This document shows positions 47,913-57,459 of a DNA stretch of 64,000 bases, one piece after another (within the stretch, counting starts at the first letter, position 1; each line of letters opens with the position of its first letter). The stretch lies in the NCBI RefSeq assembly GCF_020480685.1, contig NZ_JAJAFU010000003.1, forward strand, positions 62,001-126,000, in the 5' to 3' direction. Origin of the DNA: Deferrivibrio essentukiensis (GTDB lineage Bacteria > Chrysiogenota > Deferribacteres > Deferribacterales > Deferrivibrionaceae). The position numbers and the translations under genes were made by a program. The notes under the pieces are model-generated. The model was not told where the DNA came from. It saw only the letters and a list, made by a program, of their open reading frames with translations, and did no database searches.

Positions 47913-49352
47913 ATGAAATTAATATTTTTACCCCTTCTAAGTGCTATACTGCTCACACTCTCATCACCGGGGTTAGATTTGTGGTGGCTAAGCTTTATCA
48001 GTTTTATTCCTGTATTATTTTCTCTTAAAGACAAAAAATATTTTTTTACTAAGACACTGATTTTTTCAACCACATATTATTTTTTCAATCTGTTTTGGAT
48101 TAATTCCTCCGTTAGCCACTTTGGAGGGGCGCCGCTAATCATAGGGGTTCTTGCGGTATTTGGATTATCCCTATACATGTCTATATATCTTTTGCTCTTT
48201 TTTTATCTGAATTTAAAAACAGATAAAATTGTTATTTCAGCTTTAGTGTTTGTAGTAATCGAAATCTTAAGGTCAAAAATTTTTACCGGATTCCCCTGGC
48301 TTAACCTCGGGCTAATACCATATAATTCTCAAATCTTTACAAATTTCTACTCAATATTTGGCGAATACGGCGTATCTTTAATAATTATTCTTGTCAATCT
48401 ATCCCTTTACAAAGTGCTTTCACAAAAAAATACCAAGCAACTTATCCCGACCGGTATCGTTATCTTATTGCTGATTACATCAAATGTAATTAAGCCAGAA
48501 ATAAAATACAACAAATCATTAAATATATCTATAATACAGCCTGCCTATAAACAGGAAGAGAAGTGGCTACCTGAAAAAAGGGAAGAAATAAAAAATTTGG
48601 TAATTTCAATGATAGAGATTGCATCAAAATCAAAATCAGATTTAATCCTTTTACCGGAATCTGTTTTCCCTTTTTTTATTCAAGCTGACAATTTAACTTT
48701 TAGCTATATAACAGAATCTTCACTAAAAAAAGATTTGCTGCTCGGAAATATCCGCTATGACCAAAAATTAAATTACTACAATAGTGCTTTCTTTTTCTCA
48801 AAAGGTAGCTACCAATATTATGACAAAATGCACCTTGTCCCATTCGGCGAGTATTTCCCGCTTAAAATAATCACAGCCCCTATCAGCAGATACTTTTTTG
48901 GGGATGCAAAAGATTTTTCAAGGGGAAAAGTGCACAAGGTATTTAACTCAAACAATATCAATATACTCCCTCTAATATGCTATGAAAGTGCTTTTTACGA
49001 TATAATATTTAATGCTTTTAAAGATAAATCACCTGACATGCTTGTAATACTTTCAAATGACAGTTGGTTTGGTGATACTTTAGGCAGAGTTCAACATCTT
49101 GCCATTGATATCGTGAGGGCTAAAGAGTTTATGAGACCGGTGATAAGAGTAACCCAATCGGGCATATCAGCATATATCAACGAAAAAGGTGAAATAATAA
49201 ATAAAATTGGCAACAATAAACAAGACATAATAGAAGCTAATGTCAACATTGATAGCAATAAGAGAAGCCTTTTTTCAAAATACGGATACCTCTGGCTTGG
49301 TATTTTTGCTTTAATTTCTCTTATTTTCAGTGTGAAAAGGGAAAGATATTAA
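47913..49352 (+). CDS. lnt: Apolipoprotein N-acyltransferase
   Basis: A 479-residue inner membrane protein with about six N-terminal hydrophobic segments. A periplasmic nitrilase-like domain carries the catalytic triad Glu (LLPESVFP near residue 249), Lys (YDKMHLVPFGEYFP near 304) and Cys (LICYES near 353). A last C-terminal helix closes the protein. It adds the third acyl chain to lipoproteins such as the DUF2155 protein in this window. Its presence shows an outer membrane. A GGGAG site precedes the ATG. tatA follows 73 bp later. Confidence 0.95.
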   Translation: MKLIFLPLLSAILLTLSSPGLDLWWLSFISFIPVLFSLKDKKYFFTKTLIFSTTYYFFNLFWINSSVSHFGGAPLIIGVLAVFGLSLYMSIYLLLFFYLNLKTDKIVISALVFVVIEILRSKIFTGFPWLNLGLIPYNSQIFTNFYSIFGEYGVSLIIILVNLSLYKVLSQKNTKQLIPTGIVILLLITSNVIKPEIKYNKSLNISIIQPAYKQEEKWLPEKREEIKNLVISMIEIASKSKSDLILLPESVFPFFIQADNLTFSYITESSLKKDLLLGNIRYDQKLNYYNSAFFFSKGSYQYYDKMHLVPFGEYFPLKIITAPISRYFFGDAKDFSRGKVHKVFNSNNINILPLICYESAFYDIIFNAFKDKSPDMLVILSNDSWFGDTLGRVQHLAIDIVRAKEFMRPVIRVTQSGISAYINEKGEIINKIGNNKQDIIEANVNIDSNKRSLFSKYGYLWLGIFALISLIFSVKRERY

Positions 49353-49425
49353 AAACATATAAGAAACCTATTGATTTGAAAAAGAAAAAGATATAATAAT
49401 GTGAAACCCAAATTTGGAGGTTGAT

Positions 49426-49644
49426 ATGTTTGGACTTGGAACACAAGAAATTTTAATAATATTAGTAATAGCACTTGTTATTTTTGGTGCAGGGAAACTC
49501 CCTCAGATTGGAGAAGGGATGGGGAAAGCCATTAAAAACTTTAAAAAAGCGGCTAAAGAAACCGAAGATGCTATAGACATCACTCCTGAATCTGACAAAA
49601 AAACTGCAGAGAAAAAGGAAGCCGACAATAACAAAGAAGCGTAA
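49426..49644 (+). CDS. tatA: Twin-arginine translocase subunit TatA
   Basis: A 72-residue protein with the standard TatA layout: [27 protein letters not shown], with the FGxxKLP hinge, then an amphipathic helix ([17 protein letters not shown]) and an acidic/lysine tail. It forms the pore-like assembly of the Tat system for folded proteins. The TTG at 49414 is inside the SD region, so I start at the ATG with TTTGGAGG before it. tatB/tatC are not adjacent. The 3' end overlaps the next gene by 17 bp. Confidence 0.93.
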   Translation: MFGLGTQEILIILVIALVIFGAGKLPQIGEGMGKAIKNFKKAAKETEDAIDITPESDKKTAEKKEADNNKEA

Positions 49645-50650
49645 GTTTTCAGTTGCAATAGACATTGGTGCTGGCACACAGGATATTCTAATATACTGTG
49701 ATGGCCAGCGGCCAGAAAATTTTATCAAATTAGTCTATCCATCCCCTACCAAAATATTCGCTGATAAAATAGAAAATTATAGCAGAGATATTTTTATTGG
49801 TGGCAGTTTGATTGGAGGAGGCCCGATAGTCTCTGCACTCAAAAATCATCTTAAAAAAGGGTTTTCCGTGTTTGTAGAAAAAAAGGCGGCAAAAACCATT
49901 AGGGATGACCTAAGCGAAGTAGCTGACTTGGGCTTTAATTTGGTTGAAGCTGTTGAAAATCCGGATATATTTTTATCAGAAATAGATTTTAACCTTATAG
50001 ATACTCTTTTGAAAATATACGACAATTATGATTTAGAGTATCATGTTGCCGTACAGGACCATGGATATATTCAGGGGCAGTCTGACAGAGTCACAAGAAT
50101 GAACTTCTTGGAAGATTTCTTGAAAGACGGTCTTAAAAACGCATTTTTCCCTTCAAATCACGAAATACCAAATACTTTTTCAAGGTTTAATAGTATTTAC
50201 AATGAGCTGGTTAAGAAAGGGATAGAAAATTTTAGCATCACAGATACGGCAATTATCGCAGCACTCGGCGCCGTTTACAATAATGAAAAATGGCCTGCAG
50301 TGACAGTTGATATTGGAAACGGGCATACATTTGCCTGTTTAGTAGACAAAGATTATAAGGTTTTAGGTTTTTTTGAACATCATACAAAAATGTTAACCCC
50401 CGAAAAGTTTAAATATTTTATTGATAAGCTCATTGAAGGAAGCATTACTAACAAAGAAGTATATGATGACAAAGGGCATGGTGCAAAAATATTCAAACCT
50501 TATTCATACAAAAATCTTCCTATTTTAGTTACCGGCCCCCAAAGAAGGAGTTTGGTAAATGAAGGTGGAAACATCGTATTTGCATCCCCTCTCGGTGATA
50601 TGATGATTACCGGGCCTGTTGGAATATTCATGCAACAGAATTTGTTATGA
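49628..50650 (+). CDS. DUF1786 family protein, actin-like ATPase fold, apparent ATA start
   Basis: The protein is 340 residues if initiated at ATA 49628, or 280 from the first standard start (TTG 49808). The extra 60 residues include [16 protein letters not shown], an actin/ASKHA-type phosphate-binding loop (DxGxxTxD) conserved in DUF1786, so they belong to the gene. No ATG, GTG or TTG exists between the upstream in-frame stop (49574) and 49808. AGGAAG at 49616-49621 sits about 6 nt before the ATA, inside the tatA 3' end. The second loop [14 protein letters not shown] is near residue 225. Family function unknown; it overlaps the EcfT gene by 4 bp. Confidence 0.78.
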   Translation: MTKKRKFSVAIDIGAGTQDILIYCDGQRPENFIKLVYPSPTKIFADKIENYSRDIFIGGSLIGGGPIVSALKNHLKKGFSVFVEKKAAKTIRDDLSEVADLGFNLVEAVENPDIFLSEIDFNLIDTLLKIYDNYDLEYHVAVQDHGYIQGQSDRVTRMNFLEDFLKDGLKNAFFPSNHEIPNTFSRFNSIYNELVKKGIENFSITDTAIIAALGAVYNNEKWPAVTVDIGNGHTFACLVDKDYKVLGFFEHHTKMLTPEKFKYFIDKLIEGSITNKEVYDDKGHGAKIFKPYSYKNLPILVTGPQRRSLVNEGGNIVFASPLGDMMITGPVGIFMQQNLL

Positions 50651-51381
50651 ACAAAGTAGTAATCGGAAAATATATTCATAGAAACTCTTTTATCCACAGA
50701 CTAAACCCTATTACAAAATTTTTATCTACAATTGTATTTCTAATTTTTATAGGGCTTAAATTTGACCTTCTAAGCTTTATATTTTATACGATAATAGCTG
50801 TCGCAATAACCTTACTTTCAAGAATAAAGCCAATGGAAATACTTACACTGCTAAAACCTTTCAGATACCTTTTGATATTTACTTTCGCTATTCAGCTTTT
50901 TTATGACAATAATAACGGTTTAAACTATATAGCTGCATTTTTATACACTTGTAAATTTTCCCTTATGATTATAATATCTTCCCTTTTTACAATAACCACA
51001 AAACCAATTGATATAGTTAAGATAGTATATATAATTCTTAAGCCGTTTAAAGTTTTTGGGGTAAATCCAACAGAAATGGCCACATCATGTATAATTGCAA
51101 TAAGATTCATCCCACTTATCTTTGAAGAGGCAGATAAAATAATAACTGCTCAAAAACTAAGAGGGATAATCCCTAAAAAGGGTTTAAGACTATTATTCTC
51201 CCTTCATACATTTTTAATACCTCTTTTCAATAGGGTTTTTTATTATGCTGAGCAGATATCGATTACATTAAATTACAGAACAAATTGGGAGCATATATTG
51301 ACCATTGATAAAATGAGAAAATTAGATATTCTCTTAATCACTTCGATAATAGCAGGATGTTATGGAATCAGTATACTATAA
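50647..51381 (+). CDS. Energy-coupling factor transporter transmembrane protein (EcfT/CbiQ family)
   Basis: A 244-residue membrane protein with about five hydrophobic helices. The N-terminal HRLNPITKF segment is typical of EcfT/CbiQ, and a cytosolic AQKLRG motif near residue 175 is where these proteins contact the ECF ATPases. EcfT normally works with EcfA ATPases and a substrate-binding S component, none of which is adjacent. The gene overlaps DUF1786 (4 bp) and truA (20 bp), so it lies in a tightly coupled operon with unrelated partners. Substrate unknown. Confidence 0.85.
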   Translation: MNKVVIGKYIHRNSFIHRLNPITKFLSTIVFLIFIGLKFDLLSFIFYTIIAVAITLLSRIKPMEILTLLKPFRYLLIFTFAIQLFYDNNNGLNYIAAFLYTCKFSLMIIISSLFTITTKPIDIVKIVYIILKPFKVFGVNPTEMATSCIIAIRFIPLIFEEADKIITAQKLRGIIPKKGLRLLFSLHTFLIPLFNRVFYYAEQISITLNYRTNWEHILTIDKMRKLDILLITSIIAGCYGISIL

Positions 51382-52108
51382 CAAAAAGTGTATAGTAGAA
51401 TATGACGGCACTAATTTTCACGGATGGCAAATCCAAAAAGATTTAAGGACCGTCCAAGGTGAAATAGAGGAAAAGCTCACAAAAATATTCAAAAAAAGGG
51501 TATGTATAATCGGCTCAGGAAGGACTGATACCGGAGTTCATGCATTAGGGCAGGTTTTTAATTTCAGGGCTGAAAAATACATCAACAATGACTCTCTTAG
51601 ATTGGGGCTTAACAGTCTTTTAAGTAATGACATTACAATACTTAGCTGTGAAGATGTGGAACATAACTTTCATGCTCAAAAAAGTGCCAAATCAAAAACA
51701 TACGTTTATAAAATACTCACAAGGGAAAATAGGTCATCTTTATTGAGAAACAGAGTGTGGTGGTTTAGGAGAAAAATTGATATTAAAAAATTAAAAGGTT
51801 ATTTGGATTATTTTGTAGGGGAGCACGACTTCTCAAGTATGTGCACTAAAAAAAGTATCAAAGACAACAATATTCGCACAATAAACTTCATCAACATAAA
51901 CATGGAAAACGAAATTATAAACCTTGAAATCAACGCAAACGGTTTTTTGCATAACATGGTAAGAAATATTGTCGGTACAACAATATTTCTGTACAAAAAA
52001 GATGCACCATTTAGCGAAGTAAAATATATTTTGGAAAAAAAAGATAGGGAGTTTGCAGGACCTACTGCTCCCCCGCAAGGTTTGTACTTAAAAGAAGTTT
52101 TTTACTGA
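51362..52108 (+). CDS. truA: tRNA pseudouridine(38-40) synthase
   Basis: A 248-residue enzyme with VEYDGTNFHGWQ near the start and the catalytic Asp in the motif GSGRTDTGVHALGQV near residue 53. HNMVRNIVGT lies near 196. It makes pseudouridine at positions 38-40 of the anticodon arm. Its ATG lies inside the EcfT 3' end. It is followed by a convergent small gene after 2 bp. All family motifs are present and the length is normal. Confidence 0.95.
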   Translation: MESVYYNKKCIVEYDGTNFHGWQIQKDLRTVQGEIEEKLTKIFKKRVCIIGSGRTDTGVHALGQVFNFRAEKYINNDSLRLGLNSLLSNDITILSCEDVEHNFHAQKSAKSKTYVYKILTRENRSSLLRNRVWWFRRKIDIKKLKGYLDYFVGEHDFSSMCTKKSIKDNNIRTINFININMENEIINLEINANGFLHNMVRNIVGTTIFLYKKDAPFSEVKYILEKKDREFAGPTAPPQGLYLKEVFY

Positions 52109-52110
52109 CT

Positions 52111-52344
52111 TTAACCCTCTGATAGCCTTATTGTTGTCATAACCTCATACACCATATATCTTTCATACCATCTTGAAAACTCTTCATCCGCCCATCTTAA
52201 ATCTTCCTCAAGGATACTCTCTTTCAACAAATCATATTCCTCTTCATATTCTTTTAACTTTTCTCTGTAAGATAATGGCAGATGCTCAAACATATCTCTA
52301 AATCTTGTTATCTCTTTTTTCAAAAAAAGATATCTTTCTCTCAT
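52111..52344 (-). CDS. Small hypothetical protein, highly charged and helical
   Basis: A 77-residue soluble protein, almost entirely helix-forming and rich in Glu, Arg and Tyr, with no cysteines or membrane segments. The in-frame TTG at 52356 is part of the ribosome-binding site TTGGAGGATA, so I start at the ATG at 52344. No family recognised. It is monocistronic, convergent with truA, and a good GGAGG makes it likely to be a real gene despite its size. Upstream (52345-52491) is the AT-rich region holding the hydrogenase-protease promoter on the other strand. Confidence 0.68.
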   Translation of the reverse strand: MRERYLFLKKEITRFRDMFEHLPLSYREKLKEYEEEYDLLKESILEEDLRWADEEFSRWYERYMVYEVMTTIRLSEG

Positions 52345-52457
52345 ACTATCCTCCAATTTAGAAAAATTCTAATATAAATACCTTATTTAATCAAGACAAA
52401 AAATATCCTATTTTAGCCCTTTTAACAGAAAGCTCAGATACACTACCTTAAATAATG

Positions 52458-52486
52458 TTGAATTTTAAATTATTTAGTGTTATTTT
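52458..52486 (+). promoter_or_regulatory. Promoter predicted to give a leaderless mRNA (maturation protease-dapFAB)
   Basis: TTGAAT (52458-52463), 17 bp, TATTTT (52481-52486), then 5 nt to the ATG at 52492. No plausible Shine-Dalgarno. Confidence 0.5.
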
Positions 52487-52491
52487 CGGGT

Positions 52492-52968
52492 ATGAAAAAT
52501 ATTTTAATCCTTGGACTTGGCAATCTGCTTATGGATGACGACAGCGCCGGTGTCGTTATCGCTCAAGAGCTTAAAAATGAAATTCTGGAAGATGAGCAAT
52601 TAAAAATTGTCGAAGGTGGAACTTTAGGGCTTGACCTCCTAAACTATATTGCATGGGCAGATAAGTTGATAATTGTAGATGCAATAGATATGGGATTTGA
52701 GCCTGGAACAGTTATCCGTGCAGAAGGTCAAGATATCGACCCAATATTTGAAAGTAAGCTTTCCCCCCACCAGATGGGGCTGAAAGATATACTTTTAGCA
52801 GCTGAGCTCATCGGTGACAGACCCGAAGAGATAGTACTTTTTGGAATTCAGGTAGAAAGTATTCAAATGAATATGACACTATCTGAAAAGGTAAAGAAAA
52901 ATATGCAAAAACTTAAAAGTAAAGTCATTGAAGAACTTAATATAAGTAAAAACTTTTCAAGAGGTTAA
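52492..52968 (+). CDS. Hydrogenase maturation protease (HyaD/HycI family)
   Basis: A 158-residue protease with the family's nickel/metal ligands: acidic residues in LGLGNLLMDDDSAGV near residue 10, Asp in VDAIDMG near 62 and His in LSPHQMGL near 93. The family trims the C-terminus of a [NiFe]-hydrogenase large subunit once nickel is inserted. No hydrogenase gene lies in the window, so its substrate is encoded elsewhere. The GTG at 52477 would fall within the -10 region, so I start at the ATG. dapF follows after 1 bp, so this is the head of a dapF-dapA-dapB transcript. Confidence 0.88.
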   Translation: MKNILILGLGNLLMDDDSAGVVIAQELKNEILEDEQLKIVEGGTLGLDLLNYIAWADKLIIVDAIDMGFEPGTVIRAEGQDIDPIFESKLSPHQMGLKDILLAAELIGDRPEEIVLFGIQVESIQMNMTLSEKVKKNMQKLKSKVIEELNISKNFSRG

Positions 52969-52969
52969 T

Positions 52970-53761
52970 ATGATAAAATTCACAAAAATGAGTGGCTCGG
53001 GGAACGATTTTATCCTTATAGATAACAGGGATAAAAAGATTGATTACAATAAGAACTTTATTGAGAAGGTATGCAAAAGATCACTTTCGGTGGGGGCAGA
53101 CGGGATAATCTTTATAGAAAAGTCAACAGTGGCAGATTTTAAATGGGCATTTTTCAACTCTGATGGCTCAGTAGCAGAAATGTGCGGTAACGGCTCAAGA
53201 TGTGCAGCTAGATTTGCCTACCTTAATAATATAGCAGGTAAACGAATGAAATTTGAAACCCTTGCTGGGATAATAGAAGCTGAAATAAAAGAAGGGGTTA
53301 ATGTTAAGGTACAACTTACGCAACCTTTTGATGAAAAATTAAATTTTAATGTGGATGATTATAAGTTATCTTACATAAATACAGGTGTCCCACACGCTGT
53401 CATTGAAACTGATAATATCGAAAGTGTTGATATTGTAAAATCAGGTGCTTTTTTGCGTTATCACAATCATTTTGCACCTGCAGGGACAAATGTGGATTTT
53501 TATGAAGTAGTCAATGACAACACTGTAAAAATGAGAACATATGAAAGGGGTGTTGAAGCTGAAACACTTGCCTGTGGCACAGGTGCTGCAGCCGTTTCAA
53601 TAATTGCTTCTAAAAATAATAAGTTAAAATCTCCTATAACTGTAATCACAAGAAGTGGACTGAAGCTAAAAATTTATCTTGAAAATGAAAAAGTATACCT
53701 TGAGGGTGAAGCAAGAGTTATTTATACAGGTGAATTAGACAGGGAAGCTTTTGAATACTAA
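52970..53761 (+). CDS. dapF: Diaminopimelate epimerase
   Basis: A 263-residue cofactor-independent racemase with the two catalytic cysteines in EMCGNGSRCAARF near residue 73 and ETLACGTGAAAV near residue 207. The start is MSGSGNDFILIDNR-like after a short leader. It converts LL- to meso-diaminopimelate for peptidoglycan and lysine. A GAGGT site lies within the end of the protease gene. It is the first of three linked DAP/lysine genes. Confidence 0.96.
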   Translation: MIKFTKMSGSGNDFILIDNRDKKIDYNKNFIEKVCKRSLSVGADGIIFIEKSTVADFKWAFFNSDGSVAEMCGNGSRCAARFAYLNNIAGKRMKFETLAGIIEAEIKEGVNVKVQLTQPFDEKLNFNVDDYKLSYINTGVPHAVIETDNIESVDIVKSGAFLRYHNHFAPAGTNVDFYEVVNDNTVKMRTYERGVEAETLACGTGAAAVSIIASKNNKLKSPITVITRSGLKLKIYLENEKVYLEGEARVIYTGELDREAFEY

Positions 53762-53776
53762 TAGATGGAGGATGTT

Positions 53777-54658
53777 ATGTTTAAGGGAAGTATTGTAGCA
53801 ATTGTAACACCGATGAAAAATAACAAAGTTGACGAGGAAGCACTAAGACGCTTGGTGGAGTTTCAAATCGAAAATGGAACTGACGGAATTGTTCCTTGTG
53901 GGACAACAGGTGAATCAGCAACACTTACTTATGAAGAGCATTGCCAGGTAATCGATATAGTAATCGATCAGGTCAAAAAAAGGGTACCTGTAATTGCAGG
54001 GACCGGCTCAAACAGCACTCATGAAACAATATTTTTAACAGAACATGCTAAAAAGGCGGGAGCTGATGGCGCTTTGGTAATAACCCCTTACTATAACAAA
54101 CCTACTCAAGAGGGTCTTTACCAGCATTTTAAAGCAGTTGCTGAAGCTGTTGATATACCAATAATTTTATACAATGTACCTGGAAGGACGGCTTGCAATA
54201 TGTTGCCTGAAACTGTCATTAGGCTTTCAAAGATAAAAAATATCGTGGGCGTAAAAGAGGCAAGCGGCTCACTTGATCAGGCCACAGAAATTATTCTTAA
54301 TACCGACGATGAATTTGCACTATTAAGCGGGGAAGACTCTTTATCTTATCCACTATACTGTATCGGGGCAAAAGGTGTAATATCAGTAGCCACAAACATT
54401 GTGCCTGCACTTATGGCAAAGATGTGCGACGCTTTTGAAGCAGGAGATTATAAAACCGCCCTTGAAACACATTTAAAACTATTCCCGCTTTTTAAAGCAA
54501 TCTTCTTTGAAACAAATCCTATACCTATCAAGAAAGCAGTGCATTTAATGGGGCTAATAGAGGATGAAATCAGATTACCTCTTGTCAAGATGACCAAAGC
54601 AAATGAGGACAAACTTAGAAAAGTATTAATAGACCTTGGAATAAATCTAAAGAATTGA
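53777..54658 (+). CDS. dapA: 4-hydroxy-tetrahydrodipicolinate synthase
   Basis: A 293-residue (beta/alpha)8 aldolase. The Schiff-base Lys is in VGVKEASGS near residue 162, the proton-relay Tyr in TPYYNKPTQEG near 133, the substrate-contact Thr-Thr in CGTTGES near 44 and the Arg in YNVPGRTACN near 138. It condenses pyruvate and aspartate semialdehyde. The in-frame ATG at 53765 belongs to the ATGGAGG ribosome-binding site, so the ATG at 53777 is the better start. dapB follows after 10 bp. Confidence 0.96.
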   Translation: MFKGSIVAIVTPMKNNKVDEEALRRLVEFQIENGTDGIVPCGTTGESATLTYEEHCQVIDIVIDQVKKRVPVIAGTGSNSTHETIFLTEHAKKAGADGALVITPYYNKPTQEGLYQHFKAVAEAVDIPIILYNVPGRTACNMLPETVIRLSKIKNIVGVKEASGSLDQATEIILNTDDEFALLSGEDSLSYPLYCIGAKGVISVATNIVPALMAKMCDAFEAGDYKTALETHLKLFPLFKAIFFETNPIPIKKAVHLMGLIEDEIRLPLVKMTKANEDKLRKVLIDLGINLKN

Positions 54659-54668
54659 GGGATAATGT

Positions 54669-55469
54669 ATGGTTAATATAGGCGTAATCGGTGCAGCCGG
54701 AAGAATGGGGAGAAGGATAATAGCCCTTAGCGGTGAAGATGCTAATACCAATATCACAGCCGCCTATGAATATTCTAAATCCGAATTTTTAGGACAAGAT
54801 TCAGGGACTTTGGCAGGGATAGGGGAAACAGGTATAAAAATTGAATCTGATATAGAAAACGCAAAAAATAAATGTGATGTATTAATAGATTTTACAGGTG
54901 CAAAACCAACAATGAGCAATCTTGAAAAATACAGGGTAGCAAATATACCGCTTGTCATCGGCAGTACAGGTTTTGAGCCGGATGAAATCGAAAGGATAAA
55001 AGAGCTCGGCAAACAGCTGCCTGTGGTATTTGCTCCAAACATGAGTCTTGGTGTCAATCTTACATTTAAAATCTTAGAAATGGTTTCAAAGGCCATAGGT
55101 GACATATATGATATTGAGATAATCGAATCTCATCATAGACTTAAAAAAGATGCTCCAAGCGGGACAGCCATGAAAATGGCAGAGGTAATTGCTAATACAC
55201 TCAAAAGGGACCTTGATAAAGATGCAGTCTACTGCAGAAGAGGACTCATTGGGGAAAGGACTGATAAAGAGATAGGGATTCAAACTATTAGAGCCGGCGA
55301 TATCGTTGGAGAACATACTGTAATGTTTTGTGGACAAGGGGAAAGGATAGAAATTACCCATAAGGCTCACACAAGGGATACATTTGCAAAAGGTGCTATA
55401 ACTGCTGCAAAATGGTTGAAAGGGAAAAGCCCCGCTCTTTATAGTATGTTTGATGTATTAGGACTATAA
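54669..55469 (+). CDS. dapB: 4-hydroxy-tetrahydrodipicolinate reductase
   Basis: A 266-residue dehydrogenase with the N-terminal dinucleotide loop GVIGAAGRMGRR and the DAP reductase signature EIIESHHRLKKDAPSGTA near residue 152, which holds the catalytic His and Lys. It reduces the DapA product in lysine/DAP synthesis. It ends the unit and is followed by a strong bidirectional terminator. dapL/dapD-type genes for the following step are not in the window. Confidence 0.96.
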   Translation: MVNIGVIGAAGRMGRRIIALSGEDANTNITAAYEYSKSEFLGQDSGTLAGIGETGIKIESDIENAKNKCDVLIDFTGAKPTMSNLEKYRVANIPLVIGSTGFEPDEIERIKELGKQLPVVFAPNMSLGVNLTFKILEMVSKAIGDIYDIEIIESHHRLKKDAPSGTAMKMAEVIANTLKRDLDKDAVYCRRGLIGERTDKEIGIQTIRAGDIVGEHTVMFCGQGERIEITHKAHTRDTFAKGAITAAKWLKGKSPALYSMFDVLGL

Positions 55470-55500
55470 AAAAAGCGACCCTTACAGGGTCGCTTTTTTT
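55468..55500. terminator. Bidirectional terminator between dapB and ilvD
   Basis: GCGACCC-TTACA-GGGTCGC flanked by seven A on the left and seven T on the right. It serves both convergent genes; the ilvD stop codon lies at its edge. Confidence 0.92.
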
Positions 55501-57331
55501 ATTCATACTTTGATATATCTCTTACCGCACCTTTAGCGGCACTTGTAGTAAATATCGAATAAGCCTTTAAGGCTTTGGAAACATTTCTCTTCCTGTTTAA
55601 AGGCTTAAAGCCTCTTTTTGCCACCTCTTCCCTTCTTCTGTTCAGCTCTTTGTCAGAAATTTCTATTGAAATTTTTCTATTTGGTATATCAATCTTTATA
55701 GTATCCCCGTCATTAATAAGTGCAATATTCCCGCCTTCTGCCGCTTCAGGAGAAACATGACCTATGGAAAGCCCTGACGTGCCGCCTGAAAACCTTCCAT
55801 CTGTAATAAGTGCGCATACTTTTCCAAGCCCTTTTGATTTAAGATAGCTTGTGGGGTAAAGCATCTCCTGCATACCCGGACCTCCTTTTGGACCCTCATA
55901 TCTTATTATCACCACATCGCCAGGCACTATTTTATCAGATAAAATGGCATTTACCGCATCTTCCTGACTTTCAAACACCCTTGCTTTACCTGTAAATTTC
56001 AAAATACTTTCATCCACACCGGCAGTTTTAACTATACACCCATCATAAGCCAGATTTCCATAAAGCACGGCAAGCCCCCCATCCTGACTGTACGCATTTT
56101 TCTTATCCCTTATACACCCCTTTTCTCGGTCGGTGTCAAGCTCCCAATATTTATCCTGTGAAAATGGCTCAAGGGTCGGCACATTTCCCGGTGCTGCAGA
56201 ATAAAACTTAAGGGCATCAGCATCTTTATTTACAATATCCCATTTTTTAATGGCATCTTTTAGTGAATCTGTATGAACAGTCTTTACATCTGTGTGTATC
56301 AGGCCTGCCCTGTCAAGCTCACCCAAAATCCCCATTATTCCACCTGCTCTGTGAACATCTTCAATATGGTATTTGTCAGTTGAAGGAGCAACTTTACATA
56401 AGTGGGGAACTTTTCTGGAAAGCCTGTCAATATCAGCCATTGTAAAATCAACACCTGCTTCATAAGCTATTGCAAGAAGATGAAGCACAGTATTTGTTGA
56501 CCCACCCATTGCAATATCAAGGGTCATTGCATTTTCAAAGGCTTTAAAATTTGCGATAGACCTTGGCAACACCGACTCATCATTATTCTCATAATAAGCC
56601 TTTGTAAGCTCTACAATTCTCTTGCCAGCACTTACAAAAAGCTCTTTTCTTAATTTATGTGTGGCAACCAAAGTGCCGTTTCCAGGAAAAGCAAGCCCCA
56701 AAGCCTCAGCCAAGCAATTCATGGAGTTTGCAGTAAACATTCCAGAACATGAGCCACATGTTGGGCAGGCTGAGCGTTCCATAATGACTGTCTCTTCATC
56801 CGTCACTTCATCACTTACAGCAGCTACCATAGCATCCACTAAATCCATCTTTTTTAAATTTCCACGAAGTTCAGCTTTGCCTGCCTCCATAGGACCACCG
56901 GAAACGAATACAGCAGGAATATTTAGCCTCATGGCGGCCATCATCATCCCGGGGGTAATTTTATCGCAATTTGAAATACACACCATTGCATCTACGCAGT
57001 GAGCATTAAGCATATACTCTACCGAATCAGCAATAAGCTCCCTTGAAGGGAGACTGTAAAGCATACCATCATGCCCCATTGCAATCCCGTCATCTATTGC
57101 AATTGTATTCATCTCCTTAGGGACACCACCTGCTTCTTTTATAGCCTCAGCTACAATATCACCATTATGTTTCAAATGCACATGTCCCGGAACAAACTCG
57201 GTGTAAGAATTGACAATAGCAATTATAGGTTTATTAAAATCTTCCTCTTTTGTACCGGTCGCACGCCAAAGTGCCCTTGCTCCCGCCATATTTCTCCCTT
57301 GAGTTGAAGTATAAGATCTGTATCTTGGCAT
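55499..57331 (-). CDS. ilvD: Dihydroxy-acid dehydratase
   Basis: This 610-residue IlvD/Edd family enzyme has the E. coli-type length. Cluster cysteines are visible in [22 protein letters not shown] near residue 118 and in [20 protein letters not shown] near residue 188. The substrate segment [21 protein letters not shown] lies near 515. It dehydrates dihydroxyisovalerate and dihydroxymethylvalerate in valine/isoleucine synthesis and is oxygen sensitive. It has a TTGTGA/TATAAA promoter and a GGAGGA site, and stands alone between the dap cluster and the chemosensory operon. Confidence 0.96.
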   Translation of the reverse strand: MPRYRSYTSTQGRNMAGARALWRATGTKEEDFNKPIIAIVNSYTEFVPGHVHLKHNGDIVAEAIKEAGGVPKEMNTIAIDDGIAMGHDGMLYSLPSRELIADSVEYMLNAHCVDAMVCISNCDKITPGMMMAAMRLNIPAVFVSGGPMEAGKAELRGNLKKMDLVDAMVAAVSDEVTDEETVIMERSACPTCGSCSGMFTANSMNCLAEALGLAFPGNGTLVATHKLRKELFVSAGKRIVELTKAYYENNDESVLPRSIANFKAFENAMTLDIAMGGSTNTVLHLLAIAYEAGVDFTMADIDRLSRKVPHLCKVAPSTDKYHIEDVHRAGGIMGILGELDRAGLIHTDVKTVHTDSLKDAIKKWDIVNKDADALKFYSAAPGNVPTLEPFSQDKYWELDTDREKGCIRDKKNAYSQDGGLAVLYGNLAYDGCIVKTAGVDESILKFTGKARVFESQEDAVNAILSDKIVPGDVVIIRYEGPKGGPGMQEMLYPTSYLKSKGLGKVCALITDGRFSGGTSGLSIGHVSPEAAEGGNIALINDGDTIKIDIPNRKISIEISDKELNRRREEVAKRGFKPLNRKRNVSKALKAYSIFTTSAAKGAVRDISKYE

Positions 57332-57360
57332 AACTCCTCCATAATTAGTTATAATGGTTA

Positions 57361-57388
57361 TTTATACCACTTTATAAAAATATCACAA
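57361..57388 (-). promoter_or_regulatory. ilvD promoter
   Basis: On the minus strand TTGTGA (57383-57388), 16 bp, TATAAA (57361-57366), with a short leader carrying GGAGGA before the ATG. Confidence 0.6.
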
Positions 57389-57425
57389 TATTTTTTAAAA
57401 AATATCATTTTTGCATAAAATAATA

Positions 57426-57453
57426 TTGTCATTCATTTTTTTTGTGGTAAAAT
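57426..57453 (+). promoter_or_regulatory. Promoter predicted to give a leaderless mRNA (CheW-like operon)
   Basis: TTGTCA (57426-57431), 16 bp, TAAAAT (57448-57453), then TTTGGC and the ATG at 57460. The first codon would coincide with the transcription start; no Shine-Dalgarno is seen. Confidence 0.6.
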
Positions 57454-57459
57454 TTTGGC

